From Pelolinea sp. (GTDB taxonomy: Bacteria > Chloroflexota > Anaerolineae > Anaerolineales > Anaerolineaceae), in assembly GCA_030692365.1 (NCBI GenBank), contig JAUYCC010000050.1, forward strand, positions 1-54,330: DNA of 54,330 nucleotides, in the 5' to 3' direction. The position numbers were made by a program, and so were the translations under genes. Positions 31,695 to 40,949 of this stretch are shown here, in pieces (position 1 is the first letter of the stretch; every line of letters starts with the position of its first letter). Under the pieces are notes generated by a model. The model was not told the origin of the DNA. It saw nothing but the letters and a program-made list of their open reading frames with translations, and did no database searches.

Positions 31695-32807
31695 TTATTT
31701 CACTTCTATCAACTTATAGTCCATTGATCCAAGCTTAATTTCTTCCGCGTGTTTCAGGCAATCCTTCCAATGAATGTCAGGATGCACATGGACAAATTTA
31801 TCTTCCCTTTGTTTAAAGGGCTGTTTATCAAACATTTGGCTGTTGTGGATGGCCGGAGCCTGATTAACCAGGTCAACGCAGGCCTTATCCAGCGCTACCG
31901 GGTCAAAAGAGGCTGCGATGCCGATATCCGGCACAAGCGCTTGGTCATTGAAATTGGCACAATCACAATCGGGTGAGATATTCATAATAAAGTTAATATG
32001 AAAGTGCTGCTTGCCAGCCAGAACTGCGTAGGCATACTCAGCAATCTTCTCACCCAGTATCTCGGCTGACTGGTCATACTTTGCACACGCCGCGCCGTAA
32101 TGGCAGCTGGCCACACACTGGCCGCAGCCGATGCATTTTTCGAAATCTATTTGGGCTTTGTGCTTAGCGTTATATGCAATGGCCTTCTCCGGGCAATTCT
32201 TGATGCACATGCCACAAGCGACACAATTTTCTTCTTTCATTTCCGGTTTAGAAGTGGAGTGCATTTCCATCTTGCCTTTTCGTGAGCCGCTGCCCATGCC
32301 GATATTCTTCAGCGCCCCGCCAAAACCGGTCTGCTCATGTCCCTTGAAATGGCTGAGGCTGATAATGATATTTGAGTCCGCAATTATTGTTCCGATCTTG
32401 GCTTTTTCAACATGCTTCATATTGATCGGGATTTCTGCTGCGTCAGTACCGGTCAGCCCATCCGCGATTATGACATCACAACCCACCGCGATACGATTAA
32501 ATCCGTTCTCCATTGCCGCTTCCAAATGGTCCACCGCATTTGCCCGCCGGCCATAATAAAGCGTGTTGCAGTCGGTAAGGAAGGGTTTTCCGCCCATTTC
32601 CTTAACCTTCTTCACAATGCGGGCAGCGTAATTTGGGCGTAAATAGGCCAGGTTACCGGGTTCGCCGAAATGGATTTTCAGCGCCACTAACTTCCCTTTT
32701 AAATCCATGGAGTCAATCCCGGCTTTTTGTATTAACTTGTCCAGCTTGTCATACATATTATTTCCGGGACGCGTCCTTACACTTGTAAAATACACTTTAG
32801 ATTTCAT
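31695..32807 (-). CDS. DUF362-domain protein with two [4Fe-4S] ferredoxin motifs
   Basis: A 370-residue protein. An N-terminal DUF362 domain (VALKIHFGEPGNLAYLRP, SLSHFKGHEQTGFGGALKNIGMG) is followed by two ferredoxin clusters (CVACGMCIKNCP near 200 and CIGCGQCVASCHYGA near 230) and a C-terminal DUF362 part. It is probably a cytoplasmic electron carrier or Fe-S enzyme of anaerobic metabolism; the substrate is unknown. GAGGA precedes the ATG, 17 bases after the hydrolase stop. Confidence 0.9.
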   Translation of the reverse strand: MKSKVYFTSVRTRPGNNMYDKLDKLIQKAGIDSMDLKGKLVALKIHFGEPGNLAYLRPNYAARIVKKVKEMGGKPFLTDCNTLYYGRRANAVDHLEAAMENGFNRIAVGCDVIIADGLTGTDAAEIPINMKHVEKAKIGTIIADSNIIISLSHFKGHEQTGFGGALKNIGMGSGSRKGKMEMHSTSKPEMKEENCVACGMCIKNCPEKAIAYNAKHKAQIDFEKCIGCGQCVASCHYGAACAKYDQSAEILGEKIAEYAYAVLAGKQHFHINFIMNISPDCDCANFNDQALVPDIGIAASFDPVALDKACVDLVNQAPAIHNSQMFDKQPFKQREDKFVHVHPDIHWKDCLKHAEEIKLGSMDYKLIEVK

Positions 32808-32824
32808 TGAGTAATATCCTCGCT

Positions 32825-33574
32825 CTATTTAAATAAATTTAATAATGCCTTTGCAGTTTCCTCTGGATATTCCATCATGGGCATATGACCCGCATTCATA
32901 ATTTCAATCAATTGCATTCCTTTGACCCTTTTAGCCATCTCTTTGCTTGTCTCCCTAGGTATAAATTGGTCTTCAGTACCAGCGACCACCATAACAGGAA
33001 TTTTCAGCGACTCCATTACCTCGATACTATCTGATCTTTCTGCCATCCCTGCCAATACACCCATCGCGCCGTTTTTGCTGGTTTGTGAAATCAGTTTTTT
33101 ACAATATTCTGCTACTTCCGGGTTCCTGGATAATTTGCCGGCCATTCCCGAAAGCACTTCCGCAGGAGAAGAATCCTTAACTTTTTCAATATCCTCGAGT
33201 CGGGCTTTCTTTTTCTCAGGCAGGTCAGCGAAGGCATGTGAAGCGACCAAAGCCAGACCCGAAAGCCTGTCTTGATGGAGTTCCGCCAACGCCAATGCGA
33301 TATACCCTCCCATCGAATGACCGGCAATGTAAGCGCGCTCAAGTTTGAGTGAATCCATTGTTTGCAGAACGTCTTCTGCCATAGTCCGCATGGAATATTT
33401 TCCTTCCGGCGCGGGAGACTTCCCATGCCCACGCAAGTCCGGGAGGATTAATCTGACGTTTTTTTTCAACACTTCTGCTACCATCAGCCAGATAGTATGG
33501 TCTAACGCGTATCCATGCAGGCAGATTAATGGGCTACCTTGTCCGATTTCTACATAAAATAATTTTTCAACCAT
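32825..33574 (-). CDS. Alpha/beta-hydrolase
   Basis: A 249-residue protein. The nucleophile elbow is AGHSMGGYIALALAE (about residues 93-107), the acid lies in VAGTEDQFIPRE and the His in NAGHMPMMEYPEETA. An oxyanion segment LHGYALDHTIWLMV opens the fold. The substrate is unknown; small esters or enol-lactones are typical. It is separated by six bases from the CCA-adding enzyme gene and belongs to the same transcript. Confidence 0.88.
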   Translation of the reverse strand: MVEKLFYVEIGQGSPLICLHGYALDHTIWLMVAEVLKKNVRLILPDLRGHGKSPAPEGKYSMRTMAEDVLQTMDSLKLERAYIAGHSMGGYIALALAELHQDRLSGLALVASHAFADLPEKKKARLEDIEKVKDSSPAEVLSGMAGKLSRNPEVAEYCKKLISQTSKNGAMGVLAGMAERSDSIEVMESLKIPVMVVAGTEDQFIPRETSKEMAKRVKGMQLIEIMNAGHMPMMEYPEETAKALLNLFK

Positions 33575-33580
33575 TTTTAT

Positions 33581-35062
33581 TTACATACCTTTAAACATTT
33601 TTTCGGCAAATTCAAGAGCAGCGTTTCTTTCCAAGATTATACCGGCTGCCTGTTCCTCCCTGATTTGTTTAAGAATATTCCCTAATTCCCGGCCAGGTTG
33701 GAGCCCTAATTTCTCCATCAGGTCATTTCCGTTGAGAAGCTTGGGAGGGGAAACCACCTCTGTATAATGATTGAACCAGCCATCAAATATTTTGTCCACA
33801 GATTTTAAAGCAAGTTTCCAGCGACTAGGTGATATAGAATTTTCATAAGTCGCAATTAAATCCGCCAAGTGGAGAAATCCAATCATTACGCCGGAATACG
33901 CAGTTTCCCGGAAATAACGATAGATACTTCTATATGGATCTTCTTCTTCCCCGATAGTCTTTAATTCATCGGCCATGTGATATCGTATAACTGAATAAAC
34001 AAATTGAATTTCCTCATTTGAAAACGCCAACGCTTTCATTCTTTCACAGACGATATTAGCGCTTTTTTCTGCATGGTTCGGGTATATTACCTTATCATCT
34101 TCTCTTGTGGGAACTATTAACGCTTTTCCTGAATCATGGTAAAGCGCTGCCAGAATCATTAAGGTATTTATTGATATATTCCTGTCAGCCAATTCATCGA
34201 GAAATTTCACTAAACAATTTTTGTATTTCCCAACAAGCAATAGAACATCATTAAGAAATTCATTCTCGGGCTGTTGGGGTAAGTTCTTTATACTTTCAAT
34301 GAATAATTGTGTCAGTTCAGCTACTCGAAAGGTATGGGTGAAGGCATCGTGGACATGAGGCGGCTGGGGAGGAATATCCTGAAGCTGAATTAGATCCGGA
34401 AACAATTGTCTAAAAAGAGCAAATTCAACCAATAATAGCATTGATTTTTTTATATCGGGAAGGTTGAAAATATGGCAAAGTTCGTCCCGAATGCGTTCAC
34501 CTGAAACACTTATTAGATTTTTTGATGCATTTTTAATCGCCTGTTTCACCTTCTTGTCATAATCTAATGACAAATTCTGAATAAACCGGACCGCGCGCAA
34601 AGTCCGGACCGAGTCGTTTGTAAAAGAGTTTTCGCTGCAAGGTATTAATCGGTGCGCTAATAGATCGGTTCTTCCATTCAGGGGATCAATGATTTTATTC
34701 AAATCTGCAAGATCTACCGCCATCGCGTTAATCGTAAAATCTCTTTTCGCAAGGTCTTCATTAATATTTTCCCCGCTGATTGTTGCGACATCAACAACCA
34801 TTTTCACATGGTCGACAGTAATTAGCGTCCTGGCAGTTTCACGCTGATGATCAAGCATGTAGAAATCGCCACCAAAATAATCCGCAATACTTCGCGCAGC
34901 TTTCGCAGCATTTTTCGTTACTGAAAAATCCAGGTCTTTATTTTGTTTCTGGAGAAGGTAATCACGTACATACCCACCAATGAGATAAATTTCCCCATAA
35001 TCATCTATGTTGGCAAGCAGAATATCTCTAATTCTGATTAGCGGTGCTTCCTCCAGATTCAT
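33581..35062 (-). CDS. cca: CCA-adding tRNA nucleotidyltransferase with HD domain
   Basis: A 493-residue class II nucleotidyltransferase. The head shows IYLIGGYVRDYLL and DLDFSVT (metal-binding aspartates), RDFTINAMAVDL and RTLRAVRFIQNLSL. A C-terminal HD phosphohydrolase domain has ALYHDSGKALIVP and YPNHAEKSANIV. It adds or repairs the 3' CCA of tRNA; poly(A) polymerase or A-adding activity is the alternative, since the families cannot be separated by eye. No clear ribosome binding site is seen; it lies 15 bases after hpt. Confidence 0.87.
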   Translation of the reverse strand: MNLEEAPLIRIRDILLANIDDYGEIYLIGGYVRDYLLQKQNKDLDFSVTKNAAKAARSIADYFGGDFYMLDHQRETARTLITVDHVKMVVDVATISGENINEDLAKRDFTINAMAVDLADLNKIIDPLNGRTDLLAHRLIPCSENSFTNDSVRTLRAVRFIQNLSLDYDKKVKQAIKNASKNLISVSGERIRDELCHIFNLPDIKKSMLLLVEFALFRQLFPDLIQLQDIPPQPPHVHDAFTHTFRVAELTQLFIESIKNLPQQPENEFLNDVLLLVGKYKNCLVKFLDELADRNISINTLMILAALYHDSGKALIVPTREDDKVIYPNHAEKSANIVCERMKALAFSNEEIQFVYSVIRYHMADELKTIGEEEDPYRSIYRYFRETAYSGVMIGFLHLADLIATYENSISPSRWKLALKSVDKIFDGWFNHYTEVVSPPKLLNGNDLMEKLGLQPGRELGNILKQIREEQAAGIILERNAALEFAEKMFKGM

Positions 35063-35077
35063 ATCAAATAAATTAAA

Positions 35078-35632
35078 CTAACCTTCATATTTTGTTAGAT
35101 CAACTACGCCTATGAAAGGCAGGTTTCGGTAATACTCATCCAGATCCAATCCATAACCATAGACAAACTTATTGGGTATTTTGAACCCGGTATATCGGAT
35201 GGGTACTTCAACCTCGCGACGCTCAGATTTGTCCAGAAGCGCGCATACATTCAAACTCTTGGGTTTTCGCGTTAAAAGCAATTCCATTACATAGGATAAG
35301 GTATTTCCGCTGTCAATAATATCTTCAACAATCAATACATCTTTGTTGGAAATATTGGTTATCAGGTCCATGGTAATGCGCACCACTCCTGATGAGCTGC
35401 GATTGCCAGCGCCGTATGATGAGATTGCCATAAAATCCATGGCATGTGGCACGGTGATTTTACGTGAAAGATCTGTTAGGAAAATCACTGCCCCGCGCAA
35501 AATGCACACCAGCAGCAAGTCGTCGCTGTCCCTATAGTCCCGGCTAATTTCAGCTCCTAATTCTGAAATACGGTTCTGAAGGTCAGTCTCAGAAATCAGA
35601 GTTTCAAGCAGATAAAAACTGTAATCTTTCAT
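35078..35632 (-). CDS. hpt: Hypoxanthine phosphoribosyltransferase
   Basis: About 184 residues from ATG 35632, chosen because it has AAAGGAT ahead and matches the family start; a longer frame lies within tdk. The PRPP-binding motif VLIVEDIIDSGNTLSYV and the LLLVCILRGAVIFLTDL loop identify the purine enzyme, which turns hypoxanthine or guanine into IMP or GMP. The C-terminal YGYGLDLDEYYRNLPFIGV is diagnostic. It begins one base after the tdk stop. Confidence 0.93.
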   Translation of the reverse strand: MKDYSFYLLETLISETDLQNRISELGAEISRDYRDSDDLLLVCILRGAVIFLTDLSRKITVPHAMDFMAISSYGAGNRSSSGVVRITMDLITNISNKDVLIVEDIIDSGNTLSYVMELLLTRKPKSLNVCALLDKSERREVEVPIRYTGFKIPNKFVYGYGLDLDEYYRNLPFIGVVDLTKYEG

Positions 35633-35633
35633 A

Positions 35634-36209
35634 TTATTTATCCTTTGGGACCTCATGGTGCGCGCGGCAACGAGCTTCATACATTTCAGCCGCTCCAACA
35701 ATAACGACCGGGTCATCGTAGCGTGCGGGTTTCCCGTTTACAAGACGCTGGGTTCGTGTGGCAGGCTCACCGCAAACCATGCAAATAGCCTGGAGCTTGT
35801 CAACTTTATCCGCTTTGGATAAAAGAATTGGGATACATCCAAAGGGCTCGCCCCTGAAATTCATATCCAGACCTGTTACTAATACCCTTACCCCATTATT
35901 GGCCAGATTTTCAATAACTTCAACAATCTCATCATCTAAGAATTGCGCTTCATCAATTCCGACAACTGTCGTATCACCCTTTAAATTACGTACGATCTCT
36001 TGTGAATCTTTGACCGGTAGCGCTTCAAAATCCAGACCGGCGTGTGAAGTCACTTTTTCGACCTTGTAGCGAATGTCAATAACAGGTTTAAATACCTGGA
36101 CTTTTTGTTTCGCGATAACAGCTCGTCGTAAGCGTCGGATCATTTCCTCAGTCTTTCCGCTGAACATCGATCCGCAAATAATTTCCACTGATCCGGATTT
36201 TGGGGACAT
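35634..36209 (-). CDS. tdk: Thymidine kinase
   Basis: A 191-residue type II thymidine kinase. It has P-loop [14 protein letters not shown] (residues 13-26), [15 protein letters not shown] (Walker B), the lasso region [13 protein letters not shown], and a zinc site with CMVCGEPA and a later C-R-A-H. It phosphorylates thymidine for salvage. It sits upstream of hpt, separated by one base. Confidence 0.94.
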   Translation of the reverse strand: MSPKSGSVEIICGSMFSGKTEEMIRRLRRAVIAKQKVQVFKPVIDIRYKVEKVTSHAGLDFEALPVKDSQEIVRNLKGDTTVVGIDEAQFLDDEIVEVIENLANNGVRVLVTGLDMNFRGEPFGCIPILLSKADKVDKLQAICMVCGEPATRTQRLVNGKPARYDDPVVIVGAAEMYEARCRAHHEVPKDK

Positions 36210-36264
36210 ACGCTACTCCTAAATAATAATTACCCAAATTTTACACTATCAACAATTTAAAAAA

Positions 36265-36290
36265 AAAGAAGGCAAACTAATGCCTTCTTT
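36265..36290 (-). terminator. Terminator after the rpmE fusion gene
   Basis: Stem AAAGAAGGCA (36265-36274) / TGCCTTCTTT (36281-36290), loop AACTAA, with nine or more T on the minus strand. It separates the ribosomal-protein genes from tdk. Confidence 0.88.
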
Positions 36291-36307
36291 CTAAAATCTG
36301 AATCTGG

Positions 36308-36784
36308 TTAAACTGAAATTTCTTCTGCTGCTTTCGGAAGTTTATACCCAAATTTGCGCAGATTCTTTTTGATATCGATTAGTGTCTTGCGTCCCACACC
36401 GTGCAGATCCAGCAGTGCCGCTTCGCCACCCTCGAGTTTTTCGAGGATTTGGCCAACATTGACGATTCCAACTTCGGCCAACGCAGCAGTTGCGCGAGCG
36501 CCAAGATCCAGGTCTGCGACCGTACGATCAGGTGAAGTTTTCTCATCCTTCTTGCGTTTCTCTTCTGAAACAAAGTCCTCACGGGCTTGTAGTTTCTTGT
36601 AGAATCGATCCACTTGACCTTCAATGTCTATCAGGCGAGCCTGTTCGCCAGTAAAGAATGGATGGCATTTTGAGCACACTTCGGTGCGAATTTCTTTCTG
36701 GGTGGAACCAGTTTTCCAGGTATTTCCACAGGCGCAGGTCACTGTCGCATCAGGAAAATACGTGGGATGGATGTCTTTTTTCAT
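36308..36784 (-). CDS. rpmE: Ribosomal protein bL31 fused to an RNA-polymerase alpha-CTD-like domain
   Basis: A 158-residue protein; ordinary bL31 has about 70-90. Residues 1-70 are a zinc-type bL31 ([42 protein letters not shown]). Residues about 88-150 read as an RpoA C-terminal domain: [40 protein letters not shown] and [20 protein letters not shown], with two helix-hairpin-helix turns. A Lys/Glu-rich linker joins them. The second half may bind DNA, RNA or a partner protein. It lies 43 bases after rpmA. Confidence 0.88.
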   Translation of the reverse strand: MKKDIHPTYFPDATVTCACGNTWKTGSTQKEIRTEVCSKCHPFFTGEQARLIDIEGQVDRFYKKLQAREDFVSEEKRKKDEKTSPDRTVADLDLGARATAALAEVGIVNVGQILEKLEGGEAALLDLHGVGRKTLIDIKKNLRKFGYKLPKAAEEISV

Positions 36785-36827
36785 GCTTAATTTAACCTTT
36801 CTGCTTAAGCTGCTATCTGAATACTTC

Positions 36828-37085
36828 TTATTCAGCCGGCTGGACGCTTACCTTCTTTTGTCCATTTGGCAGTCGTAAGAATTTAACGGTGCCATTCGAT
36901 GTCGCAAACAAGGTGTAATCTTTACCAACACCCACAAAATTTCCGGGTTTAATTTTGGTACCATGTTGGCGGACAAGAATATTTCCGCTGAGTACATATT
37001 CACCTGCAAATTTCTTTACACCGAGACGTTGTCCCTTACTATCACGGCCATTGCGGGTTGACCCGCCACCTTTTTTATGTGCCAT
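36828..37085 (-). CDS. rpmA: Ribosomal protein bL27
   Basis: An 85-residue bL27 starting [24 protein letters not shown], the conserved N-terminal tail that reaches the peptidyl-transferase centre. No extra N-terminal cleavage segment (seen in Firmicutes) is present. It follows rplU, the usual gene order. Confidence 0.95.
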   Translation of the reverse strand: MAHKKGGGSTRNGRDSKGQRLGVKKFAGEYVLSGNILVRQHGTKIKPGNFVGVGKDYTLFATSNGTVKFLRLPNGQKKVSVQPAE

Positions 37086-37132
37086 AGTTCACTTTCCTTT
37101 TCTAATCTTTTAAAGGATTAATCCTTCAGATA

Positions 37133-37684
37133 TTATTCAGTTTTGGATGATTCCGCTTTTTTACTTGTTTTTTTGGCGGGTTTCACAGATGCTGCTTTTG
37201 TTTTTGCGGGTTTCACAGATGCTGCTTTTGTTTTTGAAGGTTTCGCAGATGCTGTTTTTGTTTTGGCAGGTTTTTCAGTTACTTTTTTAGCAGAAGCAGC
37301 TGGTTTGGAACGGACTTTCTTAACCGGGATTACAATAATCTCAGAGTCCTTCGTTTCTTTCGCTTTACTCGGAAATTGAATGGATTCAACCAGCAACCGT
37401 GTGAATTGCTGACGGTGTCCAGTTTTTACTCGGTAACGTTCCTTTGGCCGATAATTGAAAATAACAATCTTTGGACCTTTAAAATGCTCAGATACCATAG
37501 CATCAATGCTAACTTCCGGCAAGTATGGGGAACCAACCTGTGTGTCTGTACCGTTGACGAGCAAAAGAACTTTTTCGAAGACTTTTTTCTTGCCTAAATC
37601 TTCGGGCAGCAGGTCAACTTCAATATATTCACCTTCAAAAGCTTTATATTGTTTGCCGCCGCTTTCAATTATTGCGTATAACAT
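37133..37684 (-). CDS. rplU: Ribosomal protein bL21 with a repetitive basic C-terminal tail
   Basis: About 183 residues from ATG 37684, which has GGAG ahead and begins MLYAIIESGGKQYKAFEGEY; a longer frame upstream lacks support. The bL21 core ends near residue 103 with YRPKERYRVKTGHRQQFTRL inside it. The remaining 80 residues are Lys/Ala/Ser/Thr-rich, containing a 10-residue unit KTKAASVKPA repeated about three times. The tail is not part of normal bL21 and may bind rRNA. Confidence 0.93.
   Translation of the reverse strand: MLYAIIESGGKQYKAFEGEYIEVDLLPEDLGKKKVFEKVLLLVNGTDTQVGSPYLPEVSIDAMVSEHFKGPKIVIFNYRPKERYRVKTGHRQQFTRLLVESIQFPSKAKETKDSEIIVIPVKKVRSKPAASAKKVTEKPAKTKTASAKPSKTKAASVKPAKTKAASVKPAKKTSKKAESSKTE
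37171..37260 (-). repeat. Tandem 30-bp repeats inside rplU
   Basis: Three full units (37171-37200, 37201-37230, 37231-37260) and a partial fourth encode the basic tail. Units 1 and 2 differ at only a base or two; the third is more diverged. Length change by slippage is plausible. Confidence 0.8.
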
Positions 37685-37812
37685 ATCATCTCCAATCTTC
37701 ACTTCGCCGCACTTCGCGCGAACCGATCGCCCGTCAGCGGGGAAGTTGGAATACATAATTTTACCCCAGCAACCTACCGCCGGGGCAAGCGGGCAATATT
37801 ATACAGGGTCAT

Positions 37813-39717
37813 CTAACCCTTGTCAATGGCTCGAATAACCCGCCTGTCACCATCCCTGGCAGTGATACCTTTTTTATCAAGGTACTCCAGAAAGGACAGG
37901 GCATATTTTCGGCTGGTCTGATACTTATCTCTAAACTGATTTAGAGCGATACTCCCTTCCCGCATAATAAATTCCCTTAGACCAGAGAGCATTAAATCGA
38001 ATTCCTTTTGTCGGAATGCAATATCATCTGAGGTCTGTACTAAAAGCCCTTTATTGATTAATGCCTGAATAATCTCAGGTCCAAATTCATTTTTTAGATT
38101 AGCAAGCGGTGGTGGGGAATAAGGCGATAATTCCATCTTCGCCAATAATTCATTAACCGCCTTTTTATCTTCATTATTAAATTCTGGCAAATGTCCAGGC
38201 AGGAAAATTACATCTCCCTGTTCTGAAAGTTGATTTTTGTTGATTAATAAATCCGTGCACATTCCAAATAAACGGGGTGATAAACCAACCGCGCGTCGTA
38301 ATTCGTCCTTTGAAATACCTTGCCTTAAAGGAAATTTAATATGGTACTCCCGGACGTTACCCAATAAAGAATCTGTCAGTTTCTTCCAATTTGTTTTGGT
38401 GGTTACCAATGAATTCGAAAGAATCTTCTCACTCTGGATTTCAAGGACTTCAAGGTCAACATCCAACATTTTAGCGACTTCGTTAGTAATGATCTCCAAT
38501 GAAAACCCGGTTTTTTCACTTAGTGCCTGTATTGTTATCGGATTACCTATTTGGAGATGAGCATAAAGAATGTCCCGGGTGATTCCGGTCTCTAAAAGGT
38601 TGAAATGATCCAGTGAATGTTCGGAAAACCGTTTTATCCTTTTTCCAGGATTTTCATTCAAAATAACACCTCCCCCTAAGGTTTCCCCAGGAGATGGTTT
38701 TCTCAAGATGAAATGGTCACCATTCGCGACCGTTATGGCATCCTTAAGCTCTAATTGAAGCCATCCTTTTTCACCTGGTAATACGGCTTCGTTACCAATA
38801 ACCCGGACCCTCGCTATTGATTGGCTAGTTCCACAATAAAGCTTCACCAAATCATCATGTGACAGGATCCCTTGGGTGTCCTCTAGCATGGTAAACCGAA
38901 CATCAACCCTTTGGGTTGGCGAATAAGTTCCAACTTGAGCCACAACATTTCCCCTCTCAATTTCAGAAACATCCACCCCAATAAGATTAAGAGCAGTTCT
39001 GCTGCCAGGTGCTGTTACTTCTGCTTTCTTTTTATGAGATTGAATCCCCCGAATCCTGGTCTGTAATTTTTGCGGGAGAATCTCAACTTGCTGTCCAACC
39101 GAAAATTGGCCGTCCAACATCGTACCGGTTACTACTGTGCCAAAACCTTTAAGGGTAAAAACACGGTCTATCGGTAACCTGGGTCGTTGAATATCCCGTT
39201 TTGGTTCACATTTTTTGAGCATTGTGTCAATTGAACCCAGAAGTTCTTTCAAACCTTTACCGGTAGTAGAGGATACTTCAACGATTGGTGAGTTCGCGAG
39301 AAAAGTCCCTGCTGCAAATTGCTTAACGTCTGACTTTATCAGATCAAACCATTCCTGGTCAGAAACCAGATCGGTCTTGGTCAAGACGATTAAGCCATGC
39401 TTAATTTCAAGCAATTCAAGGATTGAAAGATGCTCCCTGGATTGAGGCATAATCCCTTCATCAGCAGCAATAATGAAAAGAACTGCATCAATCCCTCCTG
39501 CCCCAGCCAGCATATTATCAATAAAATCCCTGTGACCAGGAACATCTACAATTCCGACCTCTTCTCCCGAAGGAAGTTTTAACCAGGCAAATCCTAAATC
39601 AATCGTCATCTGGCGTTCTTTTTCTTCCCTGAGGCGATCGGGGTCAATCCCGGTCAGAGCTTTGATTAAAGTAGATTTGCCATGGTCAACATGACCAGCT
39701 GTGCCGATAACGAACAT
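37813..39717 (-). CDS. selB: Selenocysteine-specific elongation factor SelB
   Basis: A 634-residue protein. The GTPase domain starts [21 protein letters not shown], with [18 protein letters not shown] and VLTKTDLV. Translation-factor domains follow ([18 protein letters not shown]), then C-terminal winged helices that bind the SECIS hairpin. It delivers selenocysteyl-tRNA to UGA codons. The N-terminal pattern is SelB rather than EF-Tu, so the genome should also encode SelA, SelD and tRNA-Sec, none of which is in this window. Confidence 0.92.
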   Translation of the reverse strand: MFVIGTAGHVDHGKSTLIKALTGIDPDRLREEKERQMTIDLGFAWLKLPSGEEVGIVDVPGHRDFIDNMLAGAGGIDAVLFIIAADEGIMPQSREHLSILELLEIKHGLIVLTKTDLVSDQEWFDLIKSDVKQFAAGTFLANSPIVEVSSTTGKGLKELLGSIDTMLKKCEPKRDIQRPRLPIDRVFTLKGFGTVVTGTMLDGQFSVGQQVEILPQKLQTRIRGIQSHKKKAEVTAPGSRTALNLIGVDVSEIERGNVVAQVGTYSPTQRVDVRFTMLEDTQGILSHDDLVKLYCGTSQSIARVRVIGNEAVLPGEKGWLQLELKDAITVANGDHFILRKPSPGETLGGGVILNENPGKRIKRFSEHSLDHFNLLETGITRDILYAHLQIGNPITIQALSEKTGFSLEIITNEVAKMLDVDLEVLEIQSEKILSNSLVTTKTNWKKLTDSLLGNVREYHIKFPLRQGISKDELRRAVGLSPRLFGMCTDLLINKNQLSEQGDVIFLPGHLPEFNNEDKKAVNELLAKMELSPYSPPPLANLKNEFGPEIIQALINKGLLVQTSDDIAFRQKEFDLMLSGLREFIMREGSIALNQFRDKYQTSRKYALSFLEYLDKKGITARDGDRRVIRAIDKG

Positions 39718-39736
39718 TTTCTTGTTCTTTGGTGTT

Positions 39737-40897
39737 TTATCTCTTCGACTTTATTTGACCGAATGCGTCCATCCAACTATTGACCATATTCATCAGACTT
39801 TGCATCCCTTTTTGAATCTCTCTGCTCATCAGGATTAAAGCTTCTTGCATTTCCTGGGTATCATCCTCTACCTCAACAATACGTTCATTGATCTTTTGGA
39901 ACTTATCGTCTAATCCACCTTGCTTGTCTTCCATAATCAAAGATACATTCGACCATCGCTTTTCCAGATCGGTTTTAAATGTAGCCCATTCTTTTCGGAA
40001 TTTATCATCCATCAACCGGTACATTTCAGTGATTTCATTTGCCCGACGGTCGAATTTTTGCGAAATTTCATCGAATAAAGCTTTGGCTTTTTTTATCTCG
40101 GTTTGCTGACTCTGCAATTCCGGCAATAATTTATATACCTGACTGATAGATTCCTCAAATTGGGTTGTCCATTCAGCCCAAATATGTTCGCGCTCATTTT
40201 TTGAAAGAGATTGCTGTTCGATAAAAGATATATAGGATTGTTTTCTCTCGGTTTCGGTGGCTATTATCTCATTCAATCGGCTGTCGTATGTTCTCATATC
40301 TCGATTAATAATATCTAACCTGGATCTCAGGTCATCATTTCTTTTTTTAAAAACTTCAACTTCAGAAGTCGAGCTGTCAAGGACTTTTTTATTTTGTCTA
40401 ATCTCTTGTTGGAGCAAATTCAGGTTGACTTTAAAATCTTCAACGCTATTAATTTTTATGTCAATTTTGTTATCAACTTCTTTAATTCTTGAGACTTGTT
40501 TTGCATCCTCTTCATTCAAAAGTTTTAATTTTTGATCAAAGCCTTGATTAAGGTTTTTTTTAATTTTTTCGATTGTGACATTAAGTGATTTGATCTCCTC
40601 CATTCTGATCTTTTCCTGCATTTTTTGATTCAATTGAATGCGTTTTTCTGCTTCCTCAATTTGACGATTAAGGTCGATTCTCGTTTTGGTGATTGCGGTA
40701 TCGAATTGCCCTAGACCCGTTATGGCTGAGTTTAAACGAGAAAGTTCACTATTCTGTTCTTTGACCTTGTCTAAGAATCCCATTGCTTTCTCTTCTACCT
40801 GATTAGCTTTGGTATTTTGACCGGTAATCGCTTTCTTAATTGATGAGAGCTGGTTTTCTAGCTCGTCAATTCTTTTCACAATCGTTTCAAGATCCAT
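39737..40897 (-). CDS. Long coiled-coil protein of unknown function
   Basis: A 386-residue protein, almost wholly helical with heptad-like spacing of I, L and V and abundant K, E, Q and N; no membrane segment or signal peptide. It starts MDLETIVKRIDELENQLSSI. No domain motif is recognised. It lies 19 bases from selB and 52 bases after the proton-pump-like genes, so it probably shares their transcript. A scaffold role is only a guess. Confidence 0.8.
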   Translation of the reverse strand: MDLETIVKRIDELENQLSSIKKAITGQNTKANQVEEKAMGFLDKVKEQNSELSRLNSAITGLGQFDTAITKTRIDLNRQIEEAEKRIQLNQKMQEKIRMEEIKSLNVTIEKIKKNLNQGFDQKLKLLNEEDAKQVSRIKEVDNKIDIKINSVEDFKVNLNLLQQEIRQNKKVLDSSTSEVEVFKKRNDDLRSRLDIINRDMRTYDSRLNEIIATETERKQSYISFIEQQSLSKNEREHIWAEWTTQFEESISQVYKLLPELQSQQTEIKKAKALFDEISQKFDRRANEITEMYRLMDDKFRKEWATFKTDLEKRWSNVSLIMEDKQGGLDDKFQKINERIVEVEDDTQEMQEALILMSREIQKGMQSLMNMVNSWMDAFGQIKSKR

Positions 40898-40949
40898 TTC
40901 ATTCCTTTGTTAAGTATTTCCGAAGAGATTTTATCAAACCAAAGAGCAA

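Noticed and set aside
37685-37756. Longer N-terminus for bL21
   Set aside because: bL21 begins with MLYAII at 37684, preceded by a good ribosome binding site.
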